From Pseudomonas denitrificans (nom. rej.) (GTDB lineage Bacteria; Pseudomonadota; Gammaproteobacteria; Pseudomonadales; Pseudomonadaceae), in the NCBI RefSeq assembly GCF_008807415.1, contig NZ_CP043626.1, positions 4,123,501 to 4,187,500 on the forward strand: a stretch of 64,000 nt of DNA. The letters run 5' to 3'. A model generated the notes under the pieces. It did not search any database and was not told where the DNA came from. It saw only the letters and a program-made list of their open reading frames with translations. This document shows, piece after piece, positions 54,545 through 64,000 of the stretch (positions are counted from its first letter, which is position 1; the number at the start of each line of letters is the position of its first letter). Position numbers and translations under genes: made by a program.

Positions 54545-55822
54545 ATGATCGACCCACGACGCGTACTACGCGCCCTCGCCGAACACTGGGTGCTGCTCGA
54601 ACCGCTGTGCGAGCGCTTCGACGCCGGCACCCTGAGCCTGGTGGAGCTGCGCATCCAGCTCACCAGCCAGTTGCCCGACAGCACCCCGGTGGACATCACC
54701 GCCCTGCTCGACCAGTGGGTCCGCCTGGACATCCTCGTCCCGGTGGCCAAGAGCCCCAACCGCTTCGAGCTGAACGCACAGATCCACGACTTCCTCGCCT
54801 ACCTGCGCCAGGAACACCGTCTGGGTCTGTGCCTGGAGATCGAAGCCTACCTGCGCCACCTCGAGCGTCTGGCCGGCTACATCCGCGAAGCTTTCGAAGC
54901 ACGCGACGGCAACGACCTGGCCCGCCAGCTGCGCCTGCTCGACATGCGCGTGCGCGACGTGCTGAAGAAGCTCGCCAACGATGAACAGGCGCTGGTCGCC
55001 GTGGCCGAACGCGCCAAGACCCAGGACCGGCAGATTCCACTACGCCAGCGCTACGCGGAAGTCCTGGCGACCTGGGACGAGTACGTCGAGCCGATGATCC
55101 AGCTGGTCTCCGCCGACGGCGCCTTCGAACAGGGCGTGCATCGCGTGGAGCAGGTGCTGCTGCGCCTGCTCAGCGAACAGGCGCGCCTCGGTCAGCTGGT
55201 TGACGACGACCAGCTGCTGCGCACCCACGCGCGCATCCTGGAAATGCAGACCACTGCCCAGCTCACCCTGCGCCGCGCCCGCGAACTGCTCCTGCCGCTG
55301 CGCGAAGAAGCGCGCCGGCACAACGCGATCACCCGTGGCGCCGCGCTGGCCCTGTCGGTCATCCGTCGCAAAGGCATCGACGCCGTGCCCCAGGCAGCCC
55401 TGCCGATGTTCACCCGGCCGCAGAGCAACTTCCTCGGCACCGCCTCGCAGGTCGAGAGCTACGTCTTCGCCCTCGCCAGCTTCCAGCCAAAGCCGGCGCA
55501 CTTCCCCAAGGCCAGCGGCAATCGCAAGAGCGACGGCCCGCAGCGCTCGCCGCGCACTGCCCGGGAAATGCTCGACCGCTGCCAGGCCGCGCTGCCGCTG
55601 CCGGACCTCATGCAGTGGCTGCTGGAACAGGAGCCCGAAGGCGCGACCGACGAACTGCTCTACTGGTTCTCGCGTCTGTCGCGCGATGCCCGCTTCCAGC
55701 GCGACCGCCTCGATCGCCGCCAATACGACACTCTCCAGCACAGCGTCAGCCTGTGCTCCTTCGCCCTGATCGCCGGCCCGACCGCTGGCAAGGACAGCAA
55801 GAGCGAATCGCATGCAGATTAA
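54545..55822 (+). CDS. mksF: Condensin kleisin subunit MksF
   Basis: 425 residues from MIDPRRVLRALAEHWVLLE (a TTG at 54518 is possible but less likely). All-helical with winged-helix ends, the MukF/MksF kleisin layout; a helical bundle IEAYLRHLERLAGYIREAFE is followed by a coiled arm. It bridges the two heads of the MksB dimer. First gene of mksFEB, overlapping mksE by 11 bases. P. aeruginosa has the same three genes (PA4684-PA4686). Confidence 0.9.
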   Translation: MIDPRRVLRALAEHWVLLEPLCERFDAGTLSLVELRIQLTSQLPDSTPVDITALLDQWVRLDILVPVAKSPNRFELNAQIHDFLAYLRQEHRLGLCLEIEAYLRHLERLAGYIREAFEARDGNDLARQLRLLDMRVRDVLKKLANDEQALVAVAERAKTQDRQIPLRQRYAEVLATWDEYVEPMIQLVSADGAFEQGVHRVEQVLLRLLSEQARLGQLVDDDQLLRTHARILEMQTTAQLTLRRARELLLPLREEARRHNAITRGAALALSVIRRKGIDAVPQAALPMFTRPQSNFLGTASQVESYVFALASFQPKPAHFPKASGNRKSDGPQRSPRTAREMLDRCQAALPLPDLMQWLLEQEPEGATDELLYWFSRLSRDARFQRDRLDRRQYDTLQHSVSLCSFALIAGPTAGKDSKSESHAD

Positions 55823-56588
55823 TCTCACCGAAATGACCCAGCTCGCGCCGATCTTCCGCGAGCTGTTCAAGGGCTTCCACATCAGCCGCCGCGACCCGGA
55901 GCTGTACAGCCAGCTGTCCAACCAGCAGGACGCCTACCGCGCGCTGTTTCGCAGCCTGGGCTACGAGCTGGTCTGCGATACCCGCGGCTTCTACTACTTC
56001 GTGCCCGAACAGGTCGGCGCCCAGGTGAACAAGACCGCCCAGCGCCTGGCGCTGTTCACCTTCATCCTCGTCGAGCACCTGGCCGACCAGGGCCGCGACC
56101 CGCTGGCCGTCCTCGACGGCGGCAGCATCGGCCGCGACGAGCTGCCGCCGCTGCTGGAGAAATACCGCGACCTGTTCCTGCAGGCCGAGGTGACCACCCA
56201 GGAAGAACTGGAAGAGAAGGTCATGCGCCGCCTCACCCAGCTCGGCTTCGCCGCCGAGGACAACGGCGTGTACCGCTTCCTGCCGCCGATCCACCGCTTC
56301 CTCGATGTCTGCCTGTCGGTCCAGCAGGACCGCGACCTGGCCGCCAACCTGCACGCCAGTGAAATGCAGTTCAGCGCTCCGGTGCTGATGGAAGAAGACG
56401 ACGAGCCGGTGGTGATCCTCGAAAGCTATACCGCCGATGCCGACGAAGAGATCGTTGCCATCAGCGAACCCGTCGAGGCCGCTGCCGTTGAAGCTGCCGC
56501 CGACGCCGCCATTGAAGACGAGAGCGAAGAAGACGCCCTCGCCCGCGCCATTGCCGAAGAACAAGCCGACATGGAGGCCCAGGCATGA
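55812..56588 (+). CDS. mksE: Condensin subunit MksE
   Basis: 258 residues. Winged-helix protein that binds MksF: ELFKGFHISRRDPELYSQLSNQ at the N-terminus and DTRGFYYFVPEQVG in the first wing. The C-terminal 60 residues are acidic, low complexity (EEDDEPVV, EAAAVEAAADAAIEDESEED). It overlaps mksF (11 bases) and mksB (ATGA). Confidence 0.9.
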   Translation: MQINLTEMTQLAPIFRELFKGFHISRRDPELYSQLSNQQDAYRALFRSLGYELVCDTRGFYYFVPEQVGAQVNKTAQRLALFTFILVEHLADQGRDPLAVLDGGSIGRDELPPLLEKYRDLFLQAEVTTQEELEEKVMRRLTQLGFAAEDNGVYRFLPPIHRFLDVCLSVQQDRDLAANLHASEMQFSAPVLMEEDDEPVVILESYTADADEEIVAISEPVEAAAVEAAADAAIEDESEEDALARAIAEEQADMEAQA

Positions 56589-59419
56589 CCCAGGAACGCT
56601 ACGGCATCCGCCGCTTCGCCCTGCTCAATACCGCCGGCTACAGCCTCGGCATTTTCCCGCTGGAGCAGCCGCTGTCGGTGTACGGCGCGAACAACCTCGG
56701 CAAGTCGGCATCGATCAACGCGCTGCAGTTCCCGATCCTCGCGCGCATGTCTGACATGAGCTTCGGCAAGTACAGCCTGGAAGCCTCGCGCAAGTTCTAC
56801 TTCGCCACTGACACCAGCTACATCCTGGTCGAACTGGACCTGCCCAACGGCCGCCATGTGATCGGCGTCGGCGGTCGCGGTCCGGGCGGCGGCTTCGGTC
56901 ACCAGTTCTTCGCCTACCAGGGCGAGCTGGACCTGGAGCACTACCAGAAGAACGGCACCTGCCTGCGCCTGCGCGAGCTGTACGCGAACCTCGAGCGCGA
57001 GGGCATCAAGTCCTACGAGCTCAAGCCCGACGAGCTGCGCCGCCTGCTGGTTGGCGGCCACACCTCGATCCCGCTGGACCTCACCCTGATCCCGCTGCGT
57101 TCCACCAGTGAACAGAGCCTGAAGACCTTCCGCTCGCTGTTCATCAACCTGCTGCACATGCGCGAGATCACCGCCGCCAAGCTCAAGCAGCTGTTCCTCG
57201 ATGCCTTCGAGCACAGCCTGCGCTCGGGCAGCGTCGACTACATCGCCGCTTGCGAGGAAGCCTTCCGCGACGTGCGCCGCATGGAAGGCGACTACCAGGC
57301 CCTGGTCGCCGCCGGCCCGCTGGTCGAGGCCCTGGCCAATGGCGTGCAGCAGCGCGAGCTGCTGCGCGGCAAGATGCACCGTCTCTCGCCGCTGCTGGAT
57401 AACCTGCTGGGCACCTGGGAAGACTATTCCGGCGCGCGCAAGGAAGAGCTGGTCATCCAATCCGAGCATTACCGCCGCGAGCAGGACGGGCTGCAGAATG
57501 AGCAGCGCGGCAGCACCGCCGAACTGATGCGCCTGGAGCGCGAGATCAGCGAAATCCAGCGCTGGATGGGCGAGCTGGCCGTGCTGAAGAACCGCTTCGC
57601 GCTGGTCGACGACGTCAAGGTGCTGGAGCAGCAGCTGCTCGCCGCCAAGGACGCCCACGACGAACTGGCCGGCGCCCTGGCGCACTCCCGGCAGTTCTCC
57701 AGCGAAGACCTGGAAGAGCGCATGCGCGACCTGGAGAAGCGCCTCAAAGGCGTCCGCCAGCAGCTCGATCATGCCGACAACAACAGCTATGCCCGCCTGC
57801 GCGAGGAGTTCTCCCAGCAGGACGTCGAGCGCCTGATGCGCCTGTTCAACGGTGCACTGTTCAGCCTGCCGCTGGGCGAGAAAGGCGTGGACCTGGACGA
57901 GGCCGGCCAGTGGGTCGGCAGCGTCGAGAAGATCCTCGATGCCTTCAAGGGCGAGCGCTTCGAAGTGCCCGGCCTGACCATCGACCTCTCCACCATCGAG
58001 CCGCCGGCCCTGCAGGCCCTGGCCGACCGCGCTGCCCTGCGCGACCAGAAGGAGCGCCTGGAGAAGGAGCTCAAGCAGCTCAAGACCCAGCAGGCCGTGG
58101 CCGCCGACCGCAACGCCAGCAAGGCGCAGGCGGACAAGCTGTACCAGGACGTGCTCGACGCGCAGAAGGCGCTGGAAGACTTCCGCCGCAGCCAGACCCT
58201 GAGCGCTGAAGAGCCGGGCAAGCTGGAGCAGCTCGCCCAGCTGGAAGCCACCCAGGACGAACTCAAGCGCTCCGCCGACGCCTTCACCGAACGCGTCCAG
58301 CAGCTCTCCGCCAAGCTGCAGTTGATCGGCCGCCAGCTGGCCGACATGGAAGCCAAGCAGCGCACCCTCGACGACGCGCTGCGCCGCCGCCAGCTGCTGC
58401 CGGCCAACCTGCCCTTCGGCATCCCGTTCATGGACCCGGTCGACGACTCCATGGACAACCTGCTGCCGCTGCTCAACGACTACCAGGACACCTGGCAGTC
58501 ACTGCAGCGCGTGGACGGCCAGATCGAGGCGCTGTATGCCCAGGTGCGCCTGAAGGGCGTGGCCAAGTTCGACAGCGAGGATGATCCGGAGCGTCGCCTG
58601 CAACTGCTGATCAACGCCTATGCGCACCGTACCGACGAAGCCATGACCCTGGCAAAGGCGCGCCGTGCGGCGGTCACCGACATCGCCCGTACCCTGCGCA
58701 ACATCCGCAGCGACTACGACAACTTGGAACACCAGCTGGCGCTGTTCAACCGCGAGATCAACAAGCGCCAGGTGTCGAACCTGCAGAGCTTCCGCATCGT
58801 GCTGGCGCCGAACAAGGACGCGCTCAAGCACATCGACCAGATCATCCACAGCGCCGGCCAGTACGAAGAAGGCGAGAACCTCTCGGTCTTCGACCTGACC
58901 CAGAGCGCCGAGCAGGATGCCAAGAACGAGGAAGCCAAGGACTACCTGTCGCGCCTGGTGGCGGCGAACAACAACCAGCTCGGTCTGAAGGACCTGTTCG
59001 AGCTGGCGTTCGAGATCACCAAGATGGGCGGACAGCCGATCATGCACACCGACATCGACGGCGCGGCATCCAACGGCACCACCATGACCATCAAGGCGCT
59101 GACCAACATGTACCTGTTGCTGCACCTGATGGACCGCGAGCAGGCCGGCCGCATCCGTCTGCCCTATTACCTCGACGAGGCGGCGGACATCGACGAACGC
59201 AACCAGTCGGCGCTACTGGAAACCAGCCTGCAGCTGGGCTTCGTGCCCATCCTGGCGAGCGTGAAGCCGCAGGTCTCGGCCCAGGTGGCCATCGACCTGG
59301 AAGGCGGCAGCGGCCCCAACGGCATCTACATCGACGAGGCGGACTGGAAGTACATCCGCCGCCGAGATACCGAGAAGGCAGCGCATAACGACGTGGAGGC
59401 CAGCGCCGAACCGGCGTGA
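56585..59419 (+). CDS. mksB: SMC-like condensin subunit MksB
   Basis: 944 residues. ATPase head with Walker A YGANNLGKSASIN (34-41 GANNLGKS) and a C-terminal D-loop/Walker B region (LPYYLDEAADIDERNQSALL). Between them lie long coiled coils (EERMRDLEKRLKGVRQQLDH; EKELKQLKTQQAVAADRNAS) with a hinge near the middle. The arms are shorter than in MukB (about 1480 aa). MksBEF compacts and segregates the chromosome in P. aeruginosa. No mksG (TOPRIM nuclease of the plasmid-defence form, JetD) follows: the next gene is convergent. A terminator lies 17 bases past the stop. Confidence 0.93.
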   Translation: MTQERYGIRRFALLNTAGYSLGIFPLEQPLSVYGANNLGKSASINALQFPILARMSDMSFGKYSLEASRKFYFATDTSYILVELDLPNGRHVIGVGGRGPGGGFGHQFFAYQGELDLEHYQKNGTCLRLRELYANLEREGIKSYELKPDELRRLLVGGHTSIPLDLTLIPLRSTSEQSLKTFRSLFINLLHMREITAAKLKQLFLDAFEHSLRSGSVDYIAACEEAFRDVRRMEGDYQALVAAGPLVEALANGVQQRELLRGKMHRLSPLLDNLLGTWEDYSGARKEELVIQSEHYRREQDGLQNEQRGSTAELMRLEREISEIQRWMGELAVLKNRFALVDDVKVLEQQLLAAKDAHDELAGALAHSRQFSSEDLEERMRDLEKRLKGVRQQLDHADNNSYARLREEFSQQDVERLMRLFNGALFSLPLGEKGVDLDEAGQWVGSVEKILDAFKGERFEVPGLTIDLSTIEPPALQALADRAALRDQKERLEKELKQLKTQQAVAADRNASKAQADKLYQDVLDAQKALEDFRRSQTLSAEEPGKLEQLAQLEATQDELKRSADAFTERVQQLSAKLQLIGRQLADMEAKQRTLDDALRRRQLLPANLPFGIPFMDPVDDSMDNLLPLLNDYQDTWQSLQRVDGQIEALYAQVRLKGVAKFDSEDDPERRLQLLINAYAHRTDEAMTLAKARRAAVTDIARTLRNIRSDYDNLEHQLALFNREINKRQVSNLQSFRIVLAPNKDALKHIDQIIHSAGQYEEGENLSVFDLTQSAEQDAKNEEAKDYLSRLVAANNNQLGLKDLFELAFEITKMGGQPIMHTDIDGAASNGTTMTIKALTNMYLLLHLMDREQAGRIRLPYYLDEAADIDERNQSALLETSLQLGFVPILASVKPQVSAQVAIDLEGGSGPNGIYIDEADWKYIRRRDTEKAAHNDVEASAEPA

Positions 59420-59435
59420 TGCTTCTTCAGCGTTG

Positions 59436-59467
59436 AAAAAAGCCCCGCATTGCGGGGCTTTTTCTTT
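59436..59467 (+). terminator. Rho-independent terminator after mksB
   Basis: AAAAAAGCCCCGCA-TTG-CGGGGCTTTTTCTTT, working in both directions between convergent genes. Confidence 0.9.
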
Positions 59468-59539
59468 GCGCTTTTCGTAGGAGCGAGTTGAGCAATGAAA
59501 AAGGCCGCAATCGCAGCCCTTTTCCTGTTCGGCTGAACC

Positions 59540-61840
59540 TCAGTTCGCCTTGCCCAACGGGATCTTCGGCGCCCAGTCCAGCCATTCGTCATTGGCCTCG
59601 TCGAACAACGCGAAGGTCTGCCCCGGCTTGGCCACCGAGCCCATCTCGGCGTTGTTCGGGGTAGCGAAGGCCACGCCGCCAGCGAGGATGGTCTCCATCG
59701 ACTCGGTGCGCACTTTCACGCCCTTGAACAGTCCGGCATCCACGCCGACACCGCTGGTGTTCCAGAAGCGGCTGCCGGTCCGCACCAGCGCTGCATAGCG
59801 CGGTTCGATGAGGATGTGGATCAGCACGCGGTCAGCCGTCTCGCCCAGCTCGAAGGATGTCACCTTGCCGACCTGTACCTCGCGGTAGGTCACCGGGACG
59901 CCGGTCTTGAGCGAGCCACGACGGGCCGCACTCAGGGTCAGGCGCAGGCCGTCGGCATCGAGCAGGCGGTTCGGCTCGCCCCCCAGCAGGCTGAAGCTGG
60001 TCTGCGCCTGGCTGGTCTTGGACGCGGGGAGAACCTCGATGTACTGACCGCTGACGATGGTGCCCAGGTTGCTGACACCGGACAGACCGACCTGCGGCCC
60101 CACTACCCAGAATCGGGTGCCCTGGCGAGCGATACGATCCGCCCCGCGGGTCAGACGCGCTTTCAACTGTACGCTCTGCAGGTCCTTGCTCAGCTCCACC
60201 TGCTCCACGCGGCCTACTTCCAGGCCCTTGTAACGCAGGACGGTACCTTCCTTCAGACCGTCGGCGGTATCGGCACGCAGCTCGATCATCTGGCCCTTCA
60301 GGTGAGCATCGTCTTCGCTGTCGAACAGGGCGAAGCGACGCACCTTGGTGATCGGCGCCGCCTTGGGATCGGGCGTATCAAAGGCAATACCGCCGGCGAG
60401 CAGGGTCTGCAGCGACTCGCTCTTGAGCTTGATGCCATCCAGGCCGCCACTGATGGTGACGCCGCTGATATTCCAGAAGCGCGACGAAGTATTCACCAGC
60501 TTGGCGTACTCCGGCTCGATGTGCACACCGATGACCAGACGCGACGGGTCACGGCGGGAGAGCTGGTAGCTCTGCACGCTGCCGACCTTCATCTGGCGAT
60601 AGAGAATGGGTGTACCGACTTCCAGCGAACCCAGCTGATCCGTGGTCAGCACCAGGTGCAGACCCGGTGAGTCGAGATTCAGCGGTGGCGCCTTGGGCCG
60701 GATGACGAAATCACGGGTCGGTTCCCCGTCGCTGGCAAAGCGCACATTGAGATAGTTGCCCTTCACCAGGGCCTCGAGGCCGGTGATGCCGGCCAGCGAG
60801 ATGCTCGGCTTGACCATCCAGAACTCGGTCTTGCTGTTGAGGAACTCTTCGGTGCGCGGGTCCATGGACAGGGTGGCGGTGGCGCCGTTGAAGTCCTTGT
60901 CCATGTCGATGCTCTTGACCGTACCGACTTCAACACCGTTGTACATCACCGGTGTACTGCCCGGAGTCAGGCCGCTGACATCGCTGACCTTCACCTTGAC
61001 GCTGAGCCCCGCTTGCGCAGCATCGTAATCCTCGTACAGACGGAAGGGCTTGGTCGGGTCGGTGGGCGGGCTGTCGGCATAGTTCTCCGGCGTGGCGAAG
61101 GCGATACCGCCGGCAGCGATGCTTGCCAGAGACTCAGTACGCAGCTTCAAGCCGCTCAGGCTGCCAGAAAGGGTGATGCCGCTGGCATTCCAGAAACGCG
61201 TGTGTTTACGCACCAGGTTGGCGTAGGCCGGCTCGATGTGGACCTTCACCTCGATGGTCTTCTGGTCTTCCGCCAGCCGGTAGCTCTTCACCTGGCCGAC
61301 CTGGATCTGCCGGTAATAGATCGGACTGCCCTGCTCCAGCGAGCCCAGGCGATCAGCCTTCAACGTGAGATGCAGGCCTGGCAGGCTGTCGGAGAGCGGC
61401 GGCGGCTCCTTCAGGGCGACGAACTCCTTCTGCTGCTCGCCCTTCACCGGGTCGATCGCGATGTAGTTGCCCGAGACCAGTGTCTCCAGACCGGTGACGC
61501 CGGCGATGGAAACCCGCGGCTTGACCAGCCAGAAGCGCGTGCTCTTGCTCAGGTACTCGGCGGCCTCCTTGCGCATCTCCACCATGGCGATCACGCCCAG
61601 CGTCGGTTTGTTAACGTGCAGGTCGACGACCTTGCCGACGCCGATCCCCTTGAAGATCACCTCGGTCTTGTTGGCCTGGATACCCTCGCCGCTTTCGAAC
61701 TGGATCTGGATCATGATCCCCGCCTGGTCGTAGGCACGCCATGCCAGCCAGGCCCCGATCGCCAGGGCAATCAGCGGAAGGATCCAGATAGCCGACCAGT
61801 TGGTGGTCTTGCGCATCTTGGGTGTTGGGAGGTCACTCAT
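59540..61840 (-). CDS. pqiB: MCE-domain protein with six repeats (PqiB-like)
   Basis: 766 residues. One membrane helix near the N-terminus (AIWILPLIALAIGAWLAW, about 16-34), then six MCE (MlaD) domains in the periplasm. Each repeat contains a 'FW.V.P..S..G...L' or 'FWN.SG...SG' block, and odd and even repeats alternate. Six is between E. coli PqiB (three) and YebT/LetB (seven). MCE proteins form hexameric tubes that carry lipids between inner and outer membranes. It follows two PqiA-like genes on the same strand and overlaps the second by 8 bases. Confidence 0.9.
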   Translation of the reverse strand: MSDLPTPKMRKTTNWSAIWILPLIALAIGAWLAWRAYDQAGIMIQIQFESGEGIQANKTEVIFKGIGVGKVVDLHVNKPTLGVIAMVEMRKEAAEYLSKSTRFWLVKPRVSIAGVTGLETLVSGNYIAIDPVKGEQQKEFVALKEPPPLSDSLPGLHLTLKADRLGSLEQGSPIYYRQIQVGQVKSYRLAEDQKTIEVKVHIEPAYANLVRKHTRFWNASGITLSGSLSGLKLRTESLASIAAGGIAFATPENYADSPPTDPTKPFRLYEDYDAAQAGLSVKVKVSDVSGLTPGSTPVMYNGVEVGTVKSIDMDKDFNGATATLSMDPRTEEFLNSKTEFWMVKPSISLAGITGLEALVKGNYLNVRFASDGEPTRDFVIRPKAPPLNLDSPGLHLVLTTDQLGSLEVGTPILYRQMKVGSVQSYQLSRRDPSRLVIGVHIEPEYAKLVNTSSRFWNISGVTISGGLDGIKLKSESLQTLLAGGIAFDTPDPKAAPITKVRRFALFDSEDDAHLKGQMIELRADTADGLKEGTVLRYKGLEVGRVEQVELSKDLQSVQLKARLTRGADRIARQGTRFWVVGPQVGLSGVSNLGTIVSGQYIEVLPASKTSQAQTSFSLLGGEPNRLLDADGLRLTLSAARRGSLKTGVPVTYREVQVGKVTSFELGETADRVLIHILIEPRYAALVRTGSRFWNTSGVGVDAGLFKGVKVRTESMETILAGGVAFATPNNAEMGSVAKPGQTFALFDEANDEWLDWAPKIPLGKAN

Positions 61841-62453
61841 CGTTTTCTTCCGCGTCCGTGTTATCCCAGATCAGCCGGGGATCGAAAGTCACTGCAGCCA
61901 GCATGGTGAGCACCACCACGCTGGCAAAGGCGGCTGCACCGAGGTTCGCCTCGATGCTGGCCAGGTTACCGAAGTTCACCAGCGTCACCAGGATCGCGAT
62001 GACGAAGATGTCGAGCATCGACCAGCGACCGATCCATTCAATGAAGCGGTACATCACATTCCGTTGCAGAGCGGAAAGCGGCTGTCGCCGCTGCACCGAA
62101 TACAGTAGCAGCGCAATGCCAACGAGCTTGAAGGTGGGTACCAGGATACTGGCGACGAAGACCACCGCAGCGATGGGTATCATGTCCGCATTGATAAGCT
62201 CGACCACGCCTTCCATGATCGTCGCTGGCATCCCATTACCGAGGAAATTCACTGTCATGATCGGCAGCAGGTTCGCAGGGATGTAGAGGATCGCCGCCGT
62301 AATCAGCAGCGCCCAGGTCCGTATGATGCTGTTGGGCGTACGCTCATGCACCACGGCACCACAGCGGCTGCAGTGAGTCTCGTCATCTTCCTCGCGGCGG
62401 TTGAGTTGGTGGCATTCGCCGCACACCAAGATCCCCGCATCAATGGCTCGCAT
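61833..62453 (-). CDS. pqiA: PqiA-like membrane protein (second copy)
   Basis: 206 residues from MRAIDAGILVCGECHQLN. A zinc ribbon (CGEC and CSRC) precedes four membrane helices, the PqiA half-size form. ILYIPANLLPIMTV is the family signature. Partners the MCE protein as inner-membrane part of a lipid transporter. It overlaps the first copy by 14 bases and the MCE gene by 8. E. coli PqiA is a fusion of two such halves; here they are separate genes. Confidence 0.88.
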   Translation of the reverse strand: MRAIDAGILVCGECHQLNRREEDDETHCSRCGAVVHERTPNSIIRTWALLITAAILYIPANLLPIMTVNFLGNGMPATIMEGVVELINADMIPIAAVVFVASILVPTFKLVGIALLLYSVQRRQPLSALQRNVMYRFIEWIGRWSMLDIFVIAILVTLVNFGNLASIEANLGAAAFASVVVLTMLAAVTFDPRLIWDNTDAEENDE

Positions 62454-63096
62454 CGTCGAACTCCCCGCACAGCTCGCCCCAGACCTGGTGGTGAGACATC
62501 GTGACTTCGAGCCAGACCTGGGTGAGCAGCAAGCCCACGAAACAGGCCAGGCCAACGCTGACGTGCAACTCCGCCATCCCTATCAGCTTGACGATCGAGA
62601 CGAGGATGCCCATCAGGTATACCTCGAGCATCCCCCACTCCCGCAGATGCTGGTAGCCGCGCAGCAGCAACATGCCATGCTCGCGCAGCGCCTTGTAGCG
62701 AATGGACACCAGCACGAACAACTGGCAGAGCAGCTTCAGCAGTGGAATCACCATGCTGCACAGGAACACCAGGAAGGCGACGCCGGCCATATTCGAGTGA
62801 TACAGGCCTACGACGCCGCTCCACACGGTATCCATGCTGGTCTGGCCCAGGATGGTGATATGCATGATCGGCAGAAAGTTCGCCGGGATGTACAGAAACA
62901 GCGCCGTCAGTACCAACGCCAGGGCGCGGCGAACCATATGGGGACGGTGGATTTCCAGTTCGTATCCGCAACGCGGACAGACTGATCGATGCCCTAGGGG
63001 AACGGGCTCGCGACGCATCAGCAGGTCGCACTCGTGGCAAGCCATCAGCTCATCCAGAGGCAGGTCCTGCAAGGCATGTCCTTCGATGTCGGGCAT
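62440..63096 (-). CDS. pqiA: PqiA-like membrane protein (first copy)
   Basis: 218 residues from MPDIEGHALQDLPLDELMAC. Zinc ribbon MACHECDLLM...VCPRCGYEL, then four helices with LYIPANFLPIMHIT. First gene of the three-gene pqi-like operon. Start 63096 is taken because the zinc ribbon begins soon after; further in-frame sequence runs toward the rRNA terminator. E. coli pqiAB responds to paraquat; regulation here is not visible. Confidence 0.88.
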   Translation of the reverse strand: MPDIEGHALQDLPLDELMACHECDLLMRREPVPLGHRSVCPRCGYELEIHRPHMVRRALALVLTALFLYIPANFLPIMHITILGQTSMDTVWSGVVGLYHSNMAGVAFLVFLCSMVIPLLKLLCQLFVLVSIRYKALREHGMLLLRGYQHLREWGMLEVYLMGILVSIVKLIGMAELHVSVGLACFVGLLLTQVWLEVTMSHHQVWGELCGEFDDASH

Positions 63097-63277
63097 GTAG
63101 GAACTCAGGGAAAATTTGAAAGCTATTGTAGACGACGCAACTGCGTCTCCGGTGCCCGTAGCATGCCTCAAAATTTCTGGAGAAACCTGCCAGGGATGCA
63201 GCTCTCCGCGATGCCCAGCATGCGCGGAACATGCGCGCAGCCTTCGTCGCCCTTGCCATTTTTTCCCGCGCAAAAGC

Positions 63278-63310
63278 AAAACCCCCGGCCAGCGATGCTG
63301 ACCAGGGGTC
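63278..63310 (-). terminator. rRNA operon terminator
   Basis: Minus strand: CCCCTGGTCAGCATCGCTGGCCGGGGGTTTTGC, hairpin with T run, 10 bases past the 5S gene. Confidence 0.8.
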
Positions 63311-63319
63311 TTGGGATAG

Positions 63320-63439
63320 GAGCTTGACGATGACCTACTCTCACATGGAGAAACTCCACACTACCATCGGCGATGCGTCGTTTCACTACTGAGTTCGGGA
63401 TGGGATCAGGTGGTTCCAACGCTCTATGGTCGTCAAGCA
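63320..63439 (-). rRNA. rrf: 5S ribosomal RNA
   Basis: Read on the minus strand it begins TGCTTGACGACCATAGAGCG and ends CATCGTCAAGCTC, with CCGAACTCAGTAGTGAAACG in between: the Pseudomonas 5S sequence of about 120 bases. It is 134 bases after the 23S end. Confidence 0.97.
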
Positions 63440-63572
63440 ATTCTTTATGGACGCTCGTGGCAAGTGCACACGCTCATCCAGATTCGGGTATGTGACAGGT
63501 AATTTGCGGTTCACACGAACTTTCGGTTCGTTACGTCTTCACCGTACAACACGCAAATTGTTTGGGTGTTAT
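63440..63572 (-). other. 23S-5S spacer
   Basis: 133 bases with no tRNA. It includes GTTCGTGTGAACCGCAA-type inverted sequence (TTCACACGAACTTTCGGTTCGTTACG on the plus strand near 63510-63535), likely an RNase processing stem. Confidence 0.6.

Positions 63573-64000
<428 letters not shown>

Overview
The window is chromosomal DNA from a high-GC Pseudomonas, most likely of the P. aeruginosa / P. nitroreducens / P. citronellolis side of the genus. The call rests on gene content and order: hemH, a YfcH-like epimerase, a MerR-phr light-response cluster, pagL, murI, moeB, prmC, prfA, hemA, a TPR lipoprotein, lolB, ispE, tRNA-Gln, prs, rplY, pth, ychF, tRNA-Met, then can, rimI, holD-like, mksFEB, pqi-type genes and an rRNA operon. 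As far as I recall, this is the order around PA4655-PA4690 of P. aeruginosa. The species is not resolved here.

Layout. (1) 1-5634: end of a type IV pilus minor-pilin operon (pilW partial, pilX, pilY1, pilE); pilY1 carries a one-base frameshift in a G run. (2) 5820-8401: a secreted WG-repeat-like protein and an MFS transporter, the latter also with a one-base homopolymer frameshift. (3) 8694-15516: hemH, an epimerase, and a probable light/oxidative-stress regulon (FAD oxidoreductase; DUF523/DUF1722 protein, class II LitR-type MerR regulator and DNA photolyase). Three matching operator pairs, TGTACA-N12-TGTACA, lie in front of its two transcription units. (4) 15748-28250: conserved housekeeping genes for lipid A modification, cell wall, haem, translation termination, outer-membrane lipoprotein sorting, isoprenoids, nucleotides and ribosome quality, plus two tRNA-Gln genes and tRNA-Met.

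(5) 28458-43505: an integrated filamentous phage (inovirus, Pf family) in the 3' end of tRNA-Met. It is bounded by 48-bp direct repeats exactly 15,000 bp apart. The phage core (31430-39944) has integrase, replication initiator, Zot-type assembly ATPase, minor coat, adsorption protein, a major coat protein very close to Pf1 CoaB, a Pf1-type ssDNA-binding protein, small proteins, an Xis-like protein and a divergent repressor. It is unusually large because cargo sits at both ends. On the left are a HEPN+LOTUS protein, a FitAB (VapBC) toxin-antitoxin pair and a surface-modifying acyltransferase. On the right are a NACHT STAND NTPase with a possible nuclease-like N-terminus and a Cys-rich membrane-anchored protein. 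I read these as phage-borne defence and lysogenic-conversion modules; this is the most interesting part of the window.

(6) 43573-63096: SRAP protein, isopropylmalate-dehydrogenase-like enzyme, carbonic anhydrase, C69 peptidase, flavin amine oxidase, rimI, holD-like gene, three tandem secreted proteins sharing an N-terminal LDD.E(L/M)..(V/I)SG motif, the MksFEB condensin without the MksG nuclease, and an MCE (PqiB-like) protein with two PqiA-like partners. (7) 63320-64000: 5S rRNA and the 3' end of 23S rRNA on the minus strand, with the operon terminator.
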